Part shown: positions 54,850 to 64,000 of the stretch, in pieces | Position numbering within the stretch: position 1 is the first letter of the stretch | Layout of the letters: each line of letters begins with the position of its first letter | The notes under the pieces: model-generated | What the model saw: only the letters and a program-made list of their open reading frames with translations | What the model was told of the DNA's origin: nothing | Databases searched by the model: none | Position numbers and translations under genes: made by a program | From: Salinicola salarius | GTDB lineage: Bacteria; Pseudomonadota; Gammaproteobacteria; Pseudomonadales; Halomonadaceae | Direction: 5' to 3' | Assembly (NCBI RefSeq): GCF_003206135.1 | Contig: NZ_PZJT01000006.1 | Location: 7,250 to 71,249 of the forward strand | Length of the DNA: 64,000 bases

Positions 54850-55551
54850 ATGTCCAGTCCGGTGATCGGTAGCAGTACGCTAGCCAATATCAATGACACG
54901 GCCGCCAGCAGTGCCACTACGGGAATGGAATCCGGCAGCGAGCTCAATGATCGCTTCATGACGCTGCTGGTTACCCAACTGAAGAATCAGGACCCGACCA
55001 GTCCGATGGAAAACTCGGACATGACCGCGCAACTGGCGCAGATCAGTACCGTCAGTGGTATCGAAAAGCTCAATGACAGCCTTACCAGAATCAACGACCA
55101 GATCGATGCGGGGCAGGCCCTGCAGGCGACGGCGTTGATCGGGCAGGGCGTGATGGTGCCGGGCAACGAGGTTCTGGTGGGGGCGACCGATGACACGGGA
55201 GGTGTTGTCGCGACGCCGATCGGCGTGAATCTGGACAGCGCCGTCGAGGATCTGCAGATCGATATTCGCGGTCCCAGCGGCGAGATCATCGACAGCTTCT
55301 CTACCGGTCCGCTCGAGGCCGGCGTGCACAGCTTCAGCTGGGATGGTCAGTTGGCCGATGGTTCCAAGGCCTCCACCGACAGTATCTATACCGCCTCCCT
55401 GACGGCGACGGTGGGAGACGAGACATACGCACCGGCAGCGCTGAATTACGCCCTGGTCAATGGCGTGATCCAGGATGCCAGTGGACCGCAACTGGACTTG
55501 GGACCTGCTCGGGATCCCGTGGCGCTCTCGGAAGTGCGTCAGATTCTCTGA
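54850..55551 (+). CDS. flgD: Flagellar hook assembly scaffold FlgD
   Basis: Hook cap protein of 233 residues needed for FlgE polymerisation. LNDRFMTLLVTQLKNQDPTSPMENSDMTAQLAQISTVSGIEKLN is the conserved N-terminus. The C-terminal part (about 110-210) is the FlgD Ig-like and tudor-like region with the GVHSFSWDGQLADGS motif. A ribosome site AAGGAG stands 7 bp before the ATG. Confidence 0.95.
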   Translation: MSSPVIGSSTLANINDTAASSATTGMESGSELNDRFMTLLVTQLKNQDPTSPMENSDMTAQLAQISTVSGIEKLNDSLTRINDQIDAGQALQATALIGQGVMVPGNEVLVGATDDTGGVVATPIGVNLDSAVEDLQIDIRGPSGEIIDSFSTGPLEAGVHSFSWDGQLADGSKASTDSIYTASLTATVGDETYAPAALNYALVNGVIQDASGPQLDLGPARDPVALSEVRQIL

Positions 55552-55615
55552 GCAAAAGCATTGACGACACGAAACCGCTTGAGCGTACGCAACCGATAAA
55601 CGTAGGGGATGAATC

Positions 55616-56929
55616 ATGGGCTTTTCACAGGCATTGAGCGGCGTCAACGCCGCTTCCCAGCAGCTGGATGTCATCGGCAACAACATTTCCAACTCGCAGA
55701 CCAAAGGCTTCAAGAGCGGCTCGGTGCAGTTCTCCGACGTCTTCGCCAACAGCGCCGTAGGCCTGGGTACCCGGGTTTCCGGCATTCTGCAGGACTTCAG
55801 CAGCGGCAGCCTGGAAGCCACCGGGCGCAACCTGGATATCGCCATCGCCGGTGACGGCTTCCTGCGCTTCCAGCAGGAAGGCCAGGTGGGCTACTCGCGT
55901 AACGGCCAGTTGACGATGACCGCGGACGGCTACCTGGAGAACGCCCAGGGTGCGCGGCTGATGGGTTATGGGCTGGCCGATGCCACCGATGTCAACTCCG
56001 GCGTCGTTACCGGCGGCCAGCCGGGCGTGCTCAACATCCCTGCGGCCGATATGCCGGCCAGCGCGACGGGCGCCACCGGCACCGGTATCAACATCCTGCT
56101 CAACCTGGATTCCGCCACGGTTGCCGACGATACCTCGACGGCGGTTCTATATGACAACCTCGATGCGAAGACCACCGAGGATACGGACCAGCAGACCTCT
56201 ATCGCCTACAACTACTCCACCAGCTTCACCGTCTACGATTCCCAGGGCGCGCAGCATAACGCGACGCTCTATTTCCAGAAGACCGGTGAAAATACTTGGG
56301 ATGCACGCACGGCGCTTGACGGTGTTTTGACGTCGACGACGCCGGCGTTGCAACTGGAGTTCGACAATTCCGGCAAGCTCGCAACCATTAACGGCGCAGA
56401 GACAACGGCCAATCCGGTCGAATGGCCCGATCTGACGTTTACTGCCGCTGCTGACGGGTCTGGACAGCTGGGCGGTGGCGTCGAGACGATCACGACCACT
56501 TTCAACATGGCGGGCAGCACGCAGTTCGCTGGTGACTCCACTGTCAAGAGCCTGGCGCAGGATGGCTATGCCGCCGGCGCACTGGTCGGCATCAGCTTCG
56601 CTGACGACGGCACCATCGTCGGTAACTATTCCAACGAGAAGACCGTCGATCTGGGCCAGATTGCCCTGGCCACCTTCCGTAACCCCGAGGGTTTGACGCC
56701 TTCCGGCGACAACCTGTTCGCGGCGACGGCGGCTTCCGGTAACGAACTGCTGGGCATTGCAGGTACCGGCACGCTGGGCTCGATCGAGTCCGAAACGTTG
56801 GAGGCCTCCAACGTCGATCTGACGCAGGAGCTGGTCAACCTGATCATTGCGCAGCGCAACTACCAGGCCAACACCAACTCGATCCGTACCCAGTCCGAAG
56901 TCATGGATCAGATCGCGCAGCTGCGCTGA
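55616..56929 (+). CDS. flgE: Flagellar hook protein FlgE
   Basis: Hook subunit of 437 residues. N-terminal GFSQALSGVNAASQQLDVIGNNISNSQTKGFKSGSVQFSDVF and C-terminal NVDLTQELVNLIIAQRNYQANTNSIRTQSEVMDQIAQLR are the flagellar rod/hook end domains. The variable middle domain (about 150-370) is Thr/Asp/Gly-rich. The 196 bp between flgE and flgF contains a 15-bp tandem repeat array. Confidence 0.95.
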   Translation: MGFSQALSGVNAASQQLDVIGNNISNSQTKGFKSGSVQFSDVFANSAVGLGTRVSGILQDFSSGSLEATGRNLDIAIAGDGFLRFQQEGQVGYSRNGQLTMTADGYLENAQGARLMGYGLADATDVNSGVVTGGQPGVLNIPAADMPASATGATGTGINILLNLDSATVADDTSTAVLYDNLDAKTTEDTDQQTSIAYNYSTSFTVYDSQGAQHNATLYFQKTGENTWDARTALDGVLTSTTPALQLEFDNSGKLATINGAETTANPVEWPDLTFTAAADGSGQLGGGVETITTTFNMAGSTQFAGDSTVKSLAQDGYAAGALVGISFADDGTIVGNYSNEKTVDLGQIALATFRNPEGLTPSGDNLFAATAASGNELLGIAGTGTLGSIESETLEASNVDLTQELVNLIIAQRNYQANTNSIRTQSEVMDQIAQLR

Positions 56930-57051
56930 TAGTTCTGTCGCCAACAGCAGTGGCGTTGCCGGTCGCGAGTCGGCCGGCAACGATCCCGCTTCGATAGGCC
57001 GGGTTCGATAGATACGATTTCGGCAAGCACTGTTTCGATAGCCACGGTTTC

Positions 57052-57120
57052 GAAAGGCGCCGATATGAAAGGCGCCGATATGAAAGGCGCCGATATGAAA
57101 GGCGCCGATATGAAAGGCAT
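57052..57120. repeat. 15-bp tandem repeat array before flgF
   Basis: GAAAGGCGCCGATAT recurs at 57052, 57067, 57082 and 57097, with a partial fifth copy at 57112. More diverged 15-bp-like units (TTTCGATAGCCACGG) precede it. The array ends a few bases before the flgF start and is translatable in a 22-codon frame (57065-57133) whose stop overlaps flgF. Confidence 0.9.
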
Positions 57121-57125
57121 AGGGC

Positions 57126-57893
57126 ATGGATAGAATTCTCTACACCGCCGGCGGTGGCGCGAGCCAGACGATGGCGCAGCAATCGGTGGTCAACAACAAT
57201 CTGGCCAACGTCAGCACGCCCGGGTTTCGCGGCGAGCTGATGGCGTTTCGTGCCGTGCCGGTGGAAGGCGAGGCGCGCCTGCCGACCCGCGTTGCCTCGA
57301 TGATGACGACGCCGGGCGCCGATTTCACGCCGGGCACCATCAGTACCACCGGGCGCAGTCTCGATGTGGCGCTGCAGGGCGACGATACCTGGCTGGCGGT
57401 GCAGTCGCCGAACGGCGGCGAAGCCTATACCCGCCGTGGCGACCTCCAGGTCGATTCCACCGGCCTGCTGACATCGCTCGGCAACCCGGTGCTCTCCGAC
57501 AACGGCCAGGCCATCGTCGTACCGTTGGGGGGCGACGTGACGATCGCGCCGGATGGTTCGATCAGCGTGCTCGAGCCGGGCCAGAACCCGGATGCGATCG
57601 CGCCGTTGGCGCGTCTCAAGATGGTCGCGCCGGGGAACGACAATCTGGTGCGTGGCGAAGACGGCCTGTTTCGGATGCCACCGGCCCAGGGGCAGGACGT
57701 GGCGGCGCCGATCCCGGCCGACGATACCCTGCGTCTGGTTCCCGGGGCGCTCGAAGGCAGCAATGTCACCGCCACCGACGCCATGATTTCGATGATCGAC
57801 AGCGCTCGACGTTACGACATGCATATGAAGGTGATCGAAAGCGCGGACGAGAACGAACAACGCGCCAACAGCCTGCTTTCTCTGACCAGTTGA
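57126..57893 (+). CDS. flgF: Flagellar basal-body rod protein FlgF
   Basis: Proximal rod subunit of 255 residues. [45 protein letters not shown] starts it, and SNVTATDAMISMIDSARRYDMHMKVIESADENEQRANSLLSL ends it. The ATG overlaps a possible short upstream frame; the ribosome site is weak, the nearest purine run being AGGCATAGGG in the last repeat copy. Confidence 0.94.
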   Translation: MDRILYTAGGGASQTMAQQSVVNNNLANVSTPGFRGELMAFRAVPVEGEARLPTRVASMMTTPGADFTPGTISTTGRSLDVALQGDDTWLAVQSPNGGEAYTRRGDLQVDSTGLLTSLGNPVLSDNGQAIVVPLGGDVTIAPDGSISVLEPGQNPDAIAPLARLKMVAPGNDNLVRGEDGLFRMPPAQGQDVAAPIPADDTLRLVPGALEGSNVTATDAMISMIDSARRYDMHMKVIESADENEQRANSLLSLTS

Positions 57894-57947
57894 CCCTGAC
57901 CAGCTGAGGCTGGCCGCTGGCTGGCTTACCGACAATGAGGTTTTGTC

Positions 57948-58730
57948 ATGATCAAGTCTTTATGGACGGCCAAGACCGGCCTGGAATCGCAGCAGGTCAA
58001 GCTGGATGTGATTTCCAACAACCTGGCCAACGTCTCGACCAACGGTTTCAAGCGGTCTCGCGCCGTCTTCGAAGATCTGCTGTACCAGAACGTGCGTCAG
58101 CCCGGTGCGCAATCTTCGGTGGTCGATACGCTGCCATCCGGCATGCAGGTCGGTACGGGCGTGCGTCCGGTCGCCACCGAGCGGCTGCACACCCAGGGCG
58201 GTCTGCAGAATACCGAGAACTCCCGCGATCTCGCGATCAACGGCAAGGGCTTCTTTGCCGTGCAGATGCCGGACGGCACCACGGGCTACACCCGTGACGG
58301 CAGCTTTCAGGTCAACGAGAACGGCCAGCTGGTGACGGCGGGCGGTTATCCGGTCGATCCACCGATCGTGATCCCGCAGAACGCGCTGTCGATCACTGTC
58401 AGCCAGGATGGCGTGGTTTCCGTGATGCAGCCGGGGACTTCCCAGAGCAACGAGGTGGGGCAGATCATGCTCTCCACGTTCATCAACCCGACGGGGCTGC
58501 AGAGCATCGGCCAGAACCTGTACCTGGAAACCGACGCCTCTGGTCCGCGTAACGATCTCAACCCCGGTCTGGATGGGGCCGGCGTGCTCTATCAGGGATA
58601 CGTCGAGACTTCCAACGTCAATGTGGTGGAAGAGATGGTCAGCATGATCGAGACGCAGCGCGCCTACGAGATCAACAGCAAGGCCGTCGAAACATCCGAT
58701 CAGATGCTCCAGCGTCTGACACAGCTATAA
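57948..58730 (+). CDS. flgG: Flagellar basal-body rod protein FlgG
   Basis: Distal rod subunit of 260 residues. [48 protein letters not shown] is the classic start; the C-terminus [46 protein letters not shown] is fully conserved. 260 residues is the family length. Confidence 0.97.
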   Translation: MIKSLWTAKTGLESQQVKLDVISNNLANVSTNGFKRSRAVFEDLLYQNVRQPGAQSSVVDTLPSGMQVGTGVRPVATERLHTQGGLQNTENSRDLAINGKGFFAVQMPDGTTGYTRDGSFQVNENGQLVTAGGYPVDPPIVIPQNALSITVSQDGVVSVMQPGTSQSNEVGQIMLSTFINPTGLQSIGQNLYLETDASGPRNDLNPGLDGAGVLYQGYVETSNVNVVEEMVSMIETQRAYEINSKAVETSDQMLQRLTQL

Positions 58731-58745
58731 ACCGGGGAAGGGCGC

Positions 58746-59444
58746 GTGTTGCTGACCGCAGAATTGGCCACGGTGTGGCGCAGGGTATTGATGCTGACCG
58801 GCCTCTGTCTGGTGCTGATCGTGGCTGGCTGTGCCCAGATTCCGCGCCACTCCGTGGTCGAGAATTCGTCCCCGGTGGAAATACCGTCGACACCGCCGAC
58901 GCAGGCCAACGGCTCGATCTATCAGGCGCGCTTCGGCTTCCAGCCGCTCTTCGAGGACCGCCGTCCGCGTCAGATCGGGGACATCATCACCATCGTGCTC
59001 GACGAACAGGTCAGTGCCAGCAAGAGCTCGGCGGCGAATGCGTCACGAGACGGTTCGGCGACGTTCACGCCGACGCTGGTGCCGGACCCTCTCGATAAAC
59101 TGAGCGACTATGGCATGGACCTCGAAGGCGAGAACATCTTCAACGGTTCGGGGGGCGCCAATGCCAACAACACCTTTACCGGGACGATTACCGTGACCGT
59201 CTATGATCTGCTGGCCAACGGCAACCTGAAGGTTCGCGGGGAAAAGCAGATCGCGATCAACCAGGGCACCGAATATATCCGGTTCTCCGGCGTGATCAAT
59301 CCACGCGCGATCAGCGGTTCCAACACCGTGCAGTCGACGCAGGTCGCCGACGCCCGTATCGAATATGTCGGTGATGGCTATATCAACGAAGCGCAGACCA
59401 TGGGTTGGCTGCAGCGCTTCTTCCTCAACATTTCGCCGTTCTGA
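58746..59444 (+). CDS. flgH: Flagellar L-ring protein FlgH
   Basis: Outer-membrane lipoprotein of 232 residues forming the L-ring. Lipobox LIVAGC is preceded by a hydrophobic stretch. [44 protein letters not shown] and [70 protein letters not shown] are diagnostic. The GTG at 58746 has GGGGAAGG upstream; ATG 58791 (after AGGG) would give an unusually short signal, so the longer start is kept with some doubt. Confidence 0.94.
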   Translation: MLLTAELATVWRRVLMLTGLCLVLIVAGCAQIPRHSVVENSSPVEIPSTPPTQANGSIYQARFGFQPLFEDRRPRQIGDIITIVLDEQVSASKSSAANASRDGSATFTPTLVPDPLDKLSDYGMDLEGENIFNGSGGANANNTFTGTITVTVYDLLANGNLKVRGEKQIAINQGTEYIRFSGVINPRAISGSNTVQSTQVADARIEYVGDGYINEAQTMGWLQRFFLNISPF

Positions 59445-60589
59445 TGCCTATGTCCGCTCTGTTTCGTTCATTCCAGTTGCGTCGCTCGCCGTTGGCCAGA
59501 GCGCTTCTGTTCCTGGCGATCCTGCTGTTCAGTCTGGGCGCCCAGGCGCAGCGCATTCAGGATCTGGCCAATTTCGCCGGCGTACGTGACAACCAGCTGG
59601 TCGGCTATGGCCTGGTGGTCGGTCTCGACGGAACGGGTGACCAGACCACTCAGGCGCCGTTCACGGGGCAGAGCATCACCAACCTGCTGTCGCAGCTGGG
59701 CGTCACGGTGCCAGCGGGCACCAACATGCAGCTGCGCAACGTGGCGGCCGTCATGGTGACCGCCAGACTGCCGCCGTTCTCCCGCCAGGGGCAGGAGATC
59801 GATATCACCGTGTCATCGATGGGCAACGCCGACAGCCTGCGCGGCGGCACGCTGCTGATGACTCCGTTGAAGGGGGCGGACGGTCGCGTCTACGCGCTGG
59901 CTCAAGGCAACGTCTACGTCGGCGGCGCCGGGGCGGAAGCGGCGGGCAGCAGTGTTTCCGTCAATCACCTGGCCGCGGGCCGTATTCCCGGAGGCGGTCT
60001 CGTCGAGCAGGAAGTGCCGATGCGACTGGGCGACGCCAGTGGCACGCTGGATCTGTTCCTCAAGAATGCCGACTTCGAGAATGCCCGACGCATGGTCGCG
60101 GCGATCAATCAGGAGTTCGGCGCGCCGGTCGCCGCCGCGCTCGACGGACGCACGGTGCAGTTGAAGCTGCCGGCCAACGACAATGACCGCGTTACCTTTC
60201 TGGCTCGCGTGCAGGGGGTGAACGTCACTACCGAGCGTGGCCCGTCCAAGGTAATCGTCAATGCGCGTACCGGCTCGGTGGTGCTGTCGGACACCGTCAC
60301 GCTCAATCGTGCCGCGGTGGCCCACGGCAACCTGTCGATCGTCATCGATTCCAATCCCCAGGTCAGTCAGCCCAATGCGCTGGCTGGTGGCAACACGACG
60401 GTCGTTCCCAACGCCGACATCACCGTACAGCAGGAGGGCGGTGCGCTGCAGATGGTTCAGACCAGTGCCGATCTGATGGATGTGGTCAACGCGCTGAACG
60501 CATTGGGCGCCTCTCCCCAGGATCTGATGTCGATTCTCCAGGCGTTGAAGTCTGCGGGATCGCTCAACGCCGAGCTGGATATCATCTGA
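59444..60589 (+). CDS. flgI: Flagellar P-ring protein FlgI
   Basis: Periplasmic ring subunit of 381 residues. Signal peptide LARALLFLAILLFSLGAQAQ precedes mature QRIQDLANFAGVRDNQLVGYGLVVGLDGTGDQTTQAPFTGQSITNLLSQLGV. LQMVQTSADLMDVVNALNALGASPQDLMSILQALKSAGSLNAELDII is the usual C-terminus. The ATG at 59444 overlaps the flgH stop (TGATG); 59450 is an alternative. The stop overlaps flgJ. Confidence 0.95.
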   Translation: MPMSALFRSFQLRRSPLARALLFLAILLFSLGAQAQRIQDLANFAGVRDNQLVGYGLVVGLDGTGDQTTQAPFTGQSITNLLSQLGVTVPAGTNMQLRNVAAVMVTARLPPFSRQGQEIDITVSSMGNADSLRGGTLLMTPLKGADGRVYALAQGNVYVGGAGAEAAGSSVSVNHLAAGRIPGGGLVEQEVPMRLGDASGTLDLFLKNADFENARRMVAAINQEFGAPVAAALDGRTVQLKLPANDNDRVTFLARVQGVNVTTERGPSKVIVNARTGSVVLSDTVTLNRAAVAHGNLSIVIDSNPQVSQPNALAGGNTTVVPNADITVQQEGGALQMVQTSADLMDVVNALNALGASPQDLMSILQALKSAGSLNAELDII

Positions 60590-61659
60590 TGGCGATCACC
60601 AACGATCTTTCGGGGCAGTTTGCGCTCGACGTCCAGAGCGTGCAGAAGCTCAAGTACAGTGCGGCCAACTCGCCGCAGGGGAGTCTCAGGGAAGCATCGC
60701 GCCAGTTCGAGGCCGTGTTCCTGCAGATGATGCTCAAGAGCATGCGCGATGCCAGCCCCCAGTCCGGTCTACTACATAGCAATCAGATGGACATGATGCG
60801 CTCGATGCAGGATCAGCAGTGGGCGCAGCAGCTGGCGGGCAAGGGGCTGGGGCTTGCCGATCAGCTGGTGGCGCAGCTCGAGGGTAGCGGCCTGCCGGGC
60901 ACCTCGGCACTGCCCGCCGCCTCGGGCGCTACGGGCGACGATGCCTCGGCCCTGATCGCCGGCATTCCGCGGGGTACGCCACGGCTGTTGCATGGTGGCC
61001 TTCGCACGCCGGGATTTGCGCCGGATCTGTCACGGCATGAGATTGCCAGCGCTGCCACGGCCAACGGCTCGTCATCGACATCGGCATTGATGGCAGACGA
61101 GGCCGACGATCGTCCGGCGCACGTCCGCGCCTTCCTCGACAGTCTGGCAGGTCCGGCCAGGCAGGCGGAACAGTCCTCGGGCGTGCCGGCCGAGCTGATT
61201 CTGGCCCAGGCCGCGCTCGAGACCGGCTGGGGTCAGCGGGAGATTCCCACCGCCAGCGGCGGCAACAGCCACAATCTCTTCGGTATCAAGGCCGGACAGT
61301 CCTGGCAGGGCGACACCACGGCTATCACCACCACCGAGTATGTCGACGGGCGGCCGGTCAAGATGGTCGATCGCTTCCGCGTCTATGACTCCTATACCGA
61401 TGCCTTCAACGATTACGCCAGGTTGATCGGCGACAACCCTCGCTATCAGGGGGTCGTGGCGGCTTCGACACCCGACCAGGCGGCTCAGGCGTTGCAGCAG
61501 GGCGGTTATGCCACGGATCCACGCTATGCCGAGAAGCTTCGCGGCATCATGGCGCAATTGGGCACGCTAGAAGCCGGGGCAGGTCGCGATCTGCTGGCGA
61601 CTGCGAGTAATGCCGGCAATCCGTTCGGCCCCGACGATCTGCCCACGGCGATTTTCTGA
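60589..61659 (+). CDS. flgJ: Flagellar protein FlgJ, rod-binding and beta-N-acetylglucosaminidase
   Basis: Bifunctional protein of 356 residues. The N-terminal rod-cap domain (about 35-95) reads LREASRQFEAVFLQMMLKSMRDASPQSGLLHSNQMDMMRSMQDQQWAQQLAGKGLGLADQLV. A low-complexity linker follows, then the glucosaminidase domain (175-340) with catalytic Glu211 in ELILAQAALETGWGQREI, and YDSYTDAFNDYARLIGDNPRY. It opens the peptidoglycan for the rod. The ATG overlaps the flgI stop. Confidence 0.95.
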   Translation: MAITNDLSGQFALDVQSVQKLKYSAANSPQGSLREASRQFEAVFLQMMLKSMRDASPQSGLLHSNQMDMMRSMQDQQWAQQLAGKGLGLADQLVAQLEGSGLPGTSALPAASGATGDDASALIAGIPRGTPRLLHGGLRTPGFAPDLSRHEIASAATANGSSSTSALMADEADDRPAHVRAFLDSLAGPARQAEQSSGVPAELILAQAALETGWGQREIPTASGGNSHNLFGIKAGQSWQGDTTAITTTEYVDGRPVKMVDRFRVYDSYTDAFNDYARLIGDNPRYQGVVAASTPDQAAQALQQGGYATDPRYAEKLRGIMAQLGTLEAGAGRDLLATASNAGNPFGPDDLPTAIF

Positions 61660-61700
61660 TCGGCGTTAACAATTGGTTGCGAAATCGCTGTCTGAAGGGG

Positions 61701-61727
61701 TCAAGAAGCGGCTTTCGCGGCCGATAA
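61701..61727 (+). promoter_or_regulatory. Sigma-28 (FliA) promoter of flgK-flgL
   Basis: TCAAGAAG (61701-61708), 11 bp, GCCGATAA (61720-61727), perfect at -10 and spacing, 60 bp before flgK. It makes flgK-flgL a late-class transcript separate from flgBCDEFGHIJ. Confidence 0.8.
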
Positions 61728-61786
61728 AAATCATAACCTTGCACGGACATCGCCAGCATCGTCATGGCGTTTCACGGGATAGCGAT

Positions 61787-63415
61787 ATGAGCCTGTTTTC
61801 GATTGGCCTTAGCGGTTTGAGCGCGGCGCAGAATGCGCTCTCGACGACCAGCAACAACATCAGCAACGTCTACACCGATGGCTATAGCCGACAGTTGACG
61901 CTGCTGGGACAGAACAGCAGCGGCGAGGGTGGCGGTTCCGGCGTCAGCGTCGACGGCATCCAGCGCCAGTACAACAGCTATATCAGTTCGCAGCTCAATC
62001 AGGTCAATAGCCGCGAGTCGGCCCTGGAAACCTACCAGAGCCAGGTCAACCAGATCGACGATCTGCTGGCGGACAGCGATTCCGGTCTGACCACGCTGAT
62101 GCAGAATTTCTTCTCCAGCCTCGAGGATCTGACCGGTGCGCCTTCGGACGCAGCCGCGCGCGAAGGGGTATTGGGCAGCGCTCGCAGCATGGTCGCACAG
62201 TTCCGTGCTTACGATGGCTATCTCAGCGACATGCGTGAGGGCATCAACGGCCAGATTGGCGACGTGGTCACCCAGGTCAACAATCTCAGCGACCAGATTG
62301 CCGATCTCAACAAGCAGGTGACGCTGGCCCGTGCCAGAAGCGGCGAGGAGCCCAACGCGCTGCTGGATCAACGCGACAAGCTGGTCAGTGATCTCGGCGA
62401 GCTGGTCGACGTCAACGTGCAGGTCCAGGATGGTTCGACCTACCAGGTATCGCTATCCAACGGCACGCCGCTGGTCGCCGGCAACAAGTCCTTCGATCTC
62501 GTCGCCGTCAAGAGCGATGAAGATCCTTCCAATATCACGATCGCCTACGAAGATGGTGCCGGCTCGCGTTCGCCACTCAAGGAATCCGTCATTCAAGGCG
62601 GTGAACTGGGTGGATTGTTGAGCTTTCGTAGCGAAACCCTCGACAGCGTTCAGAACCAGCTCGGTCAGTTGGCGGTGACATTGGCAGTGGAATTCAATGA
62701 CCAGCATGAGGCTGGCGTGGATATCAACGGTGATTCCGGCAAAGCGTTTTTCGAAATCGGTGGCCCGACCATCATTGCCAGTGCCAATAACGCAGGCAGC
62801 GGTTCGCTGGATGCCGAGTATGGCGACATCAGCCAGTTGACGGCGGACGACTATCAGCTGACCTATCAGGCGGATGGCTCCCTCAAGGTCGAGAACCTGA
62901 GCAGCGGCGAGAAGCTTCCTGATGTCTCTCCGGATGCTGATGGCAATCTGTCCTTCGGCGGGGTGACGCTGGCTCCCGGTACCCCGCCCCCGGCTGAAGG
63001 CGACGTCTTCACGCTACAGCCGACGCGCAATGCGGCTGCCGGATTCGATCTGGCGCTGAGTGATACCAGCCAGATCGCCGCTTCGGAAAGCGGTGACTCC
63101 GGTGACAACCGCAATGCCTTGGCGTTACTCGACCTGCAGAATCAGAAGCTAGTTGGCGGTAGTGCGACCTTCAGTGGCGGCTACGCTTCGCTGGTCAGCG
63201 ATGTGGGCAACCGGGCGGCCATCACCGAGGCCAACCTGACGACCCAGCAGGGGCTGAGCGATCAGCTTTACGCCTACCAGCAGGCCGACTCGGGCGTGAA
63301 CCTGGACGAAGAGTACGCCAACCTGATGCGGTATCAGCAGTACTACTCGGCCAATGCCAAGGTCATCGAAGCCGGTTCGGCCATCCTGGATACGATTTTG
63401 GGGCTGCGCGCTTGA
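61787..63415 (+). CDS. flgK: Flagellar hook-associated protein 1, FlgK
   Basis: Hook-filament junction protein of 542 residues. N-terminal MSLFSIGLSGLSAAQNALSTTSNNISNVYTDGYSRQL and C-terminal VNLDEEYANLMRYQQYYSANAKVIEAGSAILDTILGLRA are family hallmarks. The long middle domain is Asp/Gly/Ser-rich. ATG 61787 is preferred to upstream in-frame codons, which read as non-family sequence through the promoter. Confidence 0.95.
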   Translation: MSLFSIGLSGLSAAQNALSTTSNNISNVYTDGYSRQLTLLGQNSSGEGGGSGVSVDGIQRQYNSYISSQLNQVNSRESALETYQSQVNQIDDLLADSDSGLTTLMQNFFSSLEDLTGAPSDAAAREGVLGSARSMVAQFRAYDGYLSDMREGINGQIGDVVTQVNNLSDQIADLNKQVTLARARSGEEPNALLDQRDKLVSDLGELVDVNVQVQDGSTYQVSLSNGTPLVAGNKSFDLVAVKSDEDPSNITIAYEDGAGSRSPLKESVIQGGELGGLLSFRSETLDSVQNQLGQLAVTLAVEFNDQHEAGVDINGDSGKAFFEIGGPTIIASANNAGSGSLDAEYGDISQLTADDYQLTYQADGSLKVENLSSGEKLPDVSPDADGNLSFGGVTLAPGTPPPAEGDVFTLQPTRNAAAGFDLALSDTSQIAASESGDSGDNRNALALLDLQNQKLVGGSATFSGGYASLVSDVGNRAAITEANLTTQQGLSDQLYAYQQADSGVNLDEEYANLMRYQQYYSANAKVIEAGSAILDTILGLRA

Positions 63416-63485
63416 GAGCTGTCGAAGCGCCGTTTTTGAATAATGATTGAGCGCGCCCTGATCGGGTGCCTTCGAGGAGAGAGCC

Positions 63486-64000
63486 GTGCGTGTCAGCACC
63501 GTGATGATGTTCGAGCGCAGTGTCAGCTCGATGAGCCGCCAGCAGGGCGCTTTCATGGAAGTCGGCGAGCAGATCGCTTCCGGCAAGCGTGTGGTGCGCC
63601 CTTCCGACGATCCGCAGGCCGCGTCACGTGCGGTCGGGGTATCGCAATCGCTGGCCACCAATGCTCAGCAGAGCGACAGCCGGGTGACGGTACGCAATTC
63701 GCTGAGCCAGGAAGAGAGCGTTCTCGACAGTGTTTCCGATGCTCTGACGCGGGCTAAGGAGCTCATGATCCAGGCCGGCAATGGCACGCTGAGCGACGCC
63801 GACCGTCAGTCCCAGGCGTCGGAGCTGCGTGGCGTCTACGAGGCGCTGTTGGGGCAGGCCAACTCCACCGATGGGAATGGCAGCTATCTCTTCGGCGGTT
63901 ACAAGGATAGTTCCGCGCCCTTCGTCCAGAATGACTCCGGTGCCGTGGAGTACGAGGGCTCCGATCAGGTTCGTCAGCAGAAGGTCGACTCTTCGCGGAT
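63486..64000 (+). CDS. flgL: Flagellar hook-associated protein 3, FlgL (5' part)
   Basis: The gene starts at GTG 63486 with GAGGAGAG just upstream and runs off the window end after about 171 codons. The translation begins VRVSTVMMFERSVSSMSRQ and continues with EQIASGKRVVRPSDDPQAASRAV and LFGGYKDSSAPFV, all typical of FlgL. It follows flgK by 70 bp and is presumably transcribed with it. Confidence 0.9.
   Translation, partial: MRVSTVMMFERSVSSMSRQQGAFMEVGEQIASGKRVVRPSDDPQAASRAVGVSQSLATNAQQSDSRVTVRNSLSQEESVLDSVSDALTRAKELMIQAGNGTLSDADRQSQASELRGVYEALLGQANSTDGNGSYLFGGYKDSSAPFVQNDSGAVEYEGSDQVRQQKVDSSR

Noticed and set aside
57065..57133. Short MKGAD-repeat frame as a real gene
   Set aside because: No ribosome site is visible and the content is explained by the tandem repeat; it is reported only as a finding.

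Overview
This is a GC-rich gammaproteobacterial chromosome segment, most likely from the family Halomonadaceae (Halomonas, Salinicola or Kushneria type). The evidence is the MvaT-type nucleoid protein, a mucD-type sigma-E operon followed by lepA-lepB-rnc-era-recO-pdxJ, a cysM-rlmD-relA-mazG block divergent from a BarA/GacS kinase, and a complete flg cluster. This is inference from gene content; no 16S gene is present. No tRNA, rRNA, CRISPR array, prophage or complete insertion sequence was seen.

Layout. 0.2-5 kb: RNA helicase rhlB, DNA helicase dinG, and a convergent DAHP synthase. 5.3-10 kb: the envelope-stress cluster rpoE/algU-rseA-rseB-mucD, split by a 271-bp repeat element with inverted ends. 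10.3-16.3 kb: lepA, lepB, rnc, era, recO, pdxJ (translation, secretion, ribosome assembly, repair, vitamin B6). 16.3-24.5 kb: the hybrid kinase barA facing away from cysM-rlmD-relA-mazG. 24.7-31.3 kb: ppc, cbpA-cbpM, then a small kinase with a sugar transporter; ppc and the kinase gene share an upstream GTAARTTTACGAC motif. 31.4-36.3 kb (minus strand): a PanE-like reductase, topB and an unrecognised 637-residue membrane protein. 36.5-44.1 kb: a SEC-C/TPR protein, an AmpG-like permease, rfaH, a SlyD/SlpA-like isomerase, a lytic transglycosylase and proS. 44.4-47.6 kb: a Yip1 protein, a small lipoprotein, and a benE transporter divergent from an XRE-cupin regulator with two palindromic operators between them.

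47.6-51.1 kb (minus strand): a compact three-gene unit joined by ATGA overlaps, encoding a SatD-like protein with a C-terminal helix-turn-helix, a DUF3307-type membrane protein and an AmiD-type lipoprotein amidase. Its upstream region carries strong palindromes. This is the best candidate in the window for a poorly described system. A GGDEF protein lies next to it. 51.5-52 kb: mvaT. 52-64 kb: flagellar genes, with flgN, flgM and flgA on the minus strand and flgB to flgL on the plus strand; flgL runs off the end. Two sigma-28-type promoters are readable, in front of flgM and flgK.

At a finer scale the window is rich in small repeats. Three families of short elements with imperfect terminal inverted repeats occur, and two of these elements overlap a gene's stop codon. 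Short tandem repeats of exactly 15 bp occur at four unrelated loci, and 18- and 19-bp arrays at two more. All functional calls rest on reading motifs and protein similarity from memory; no database search was run.
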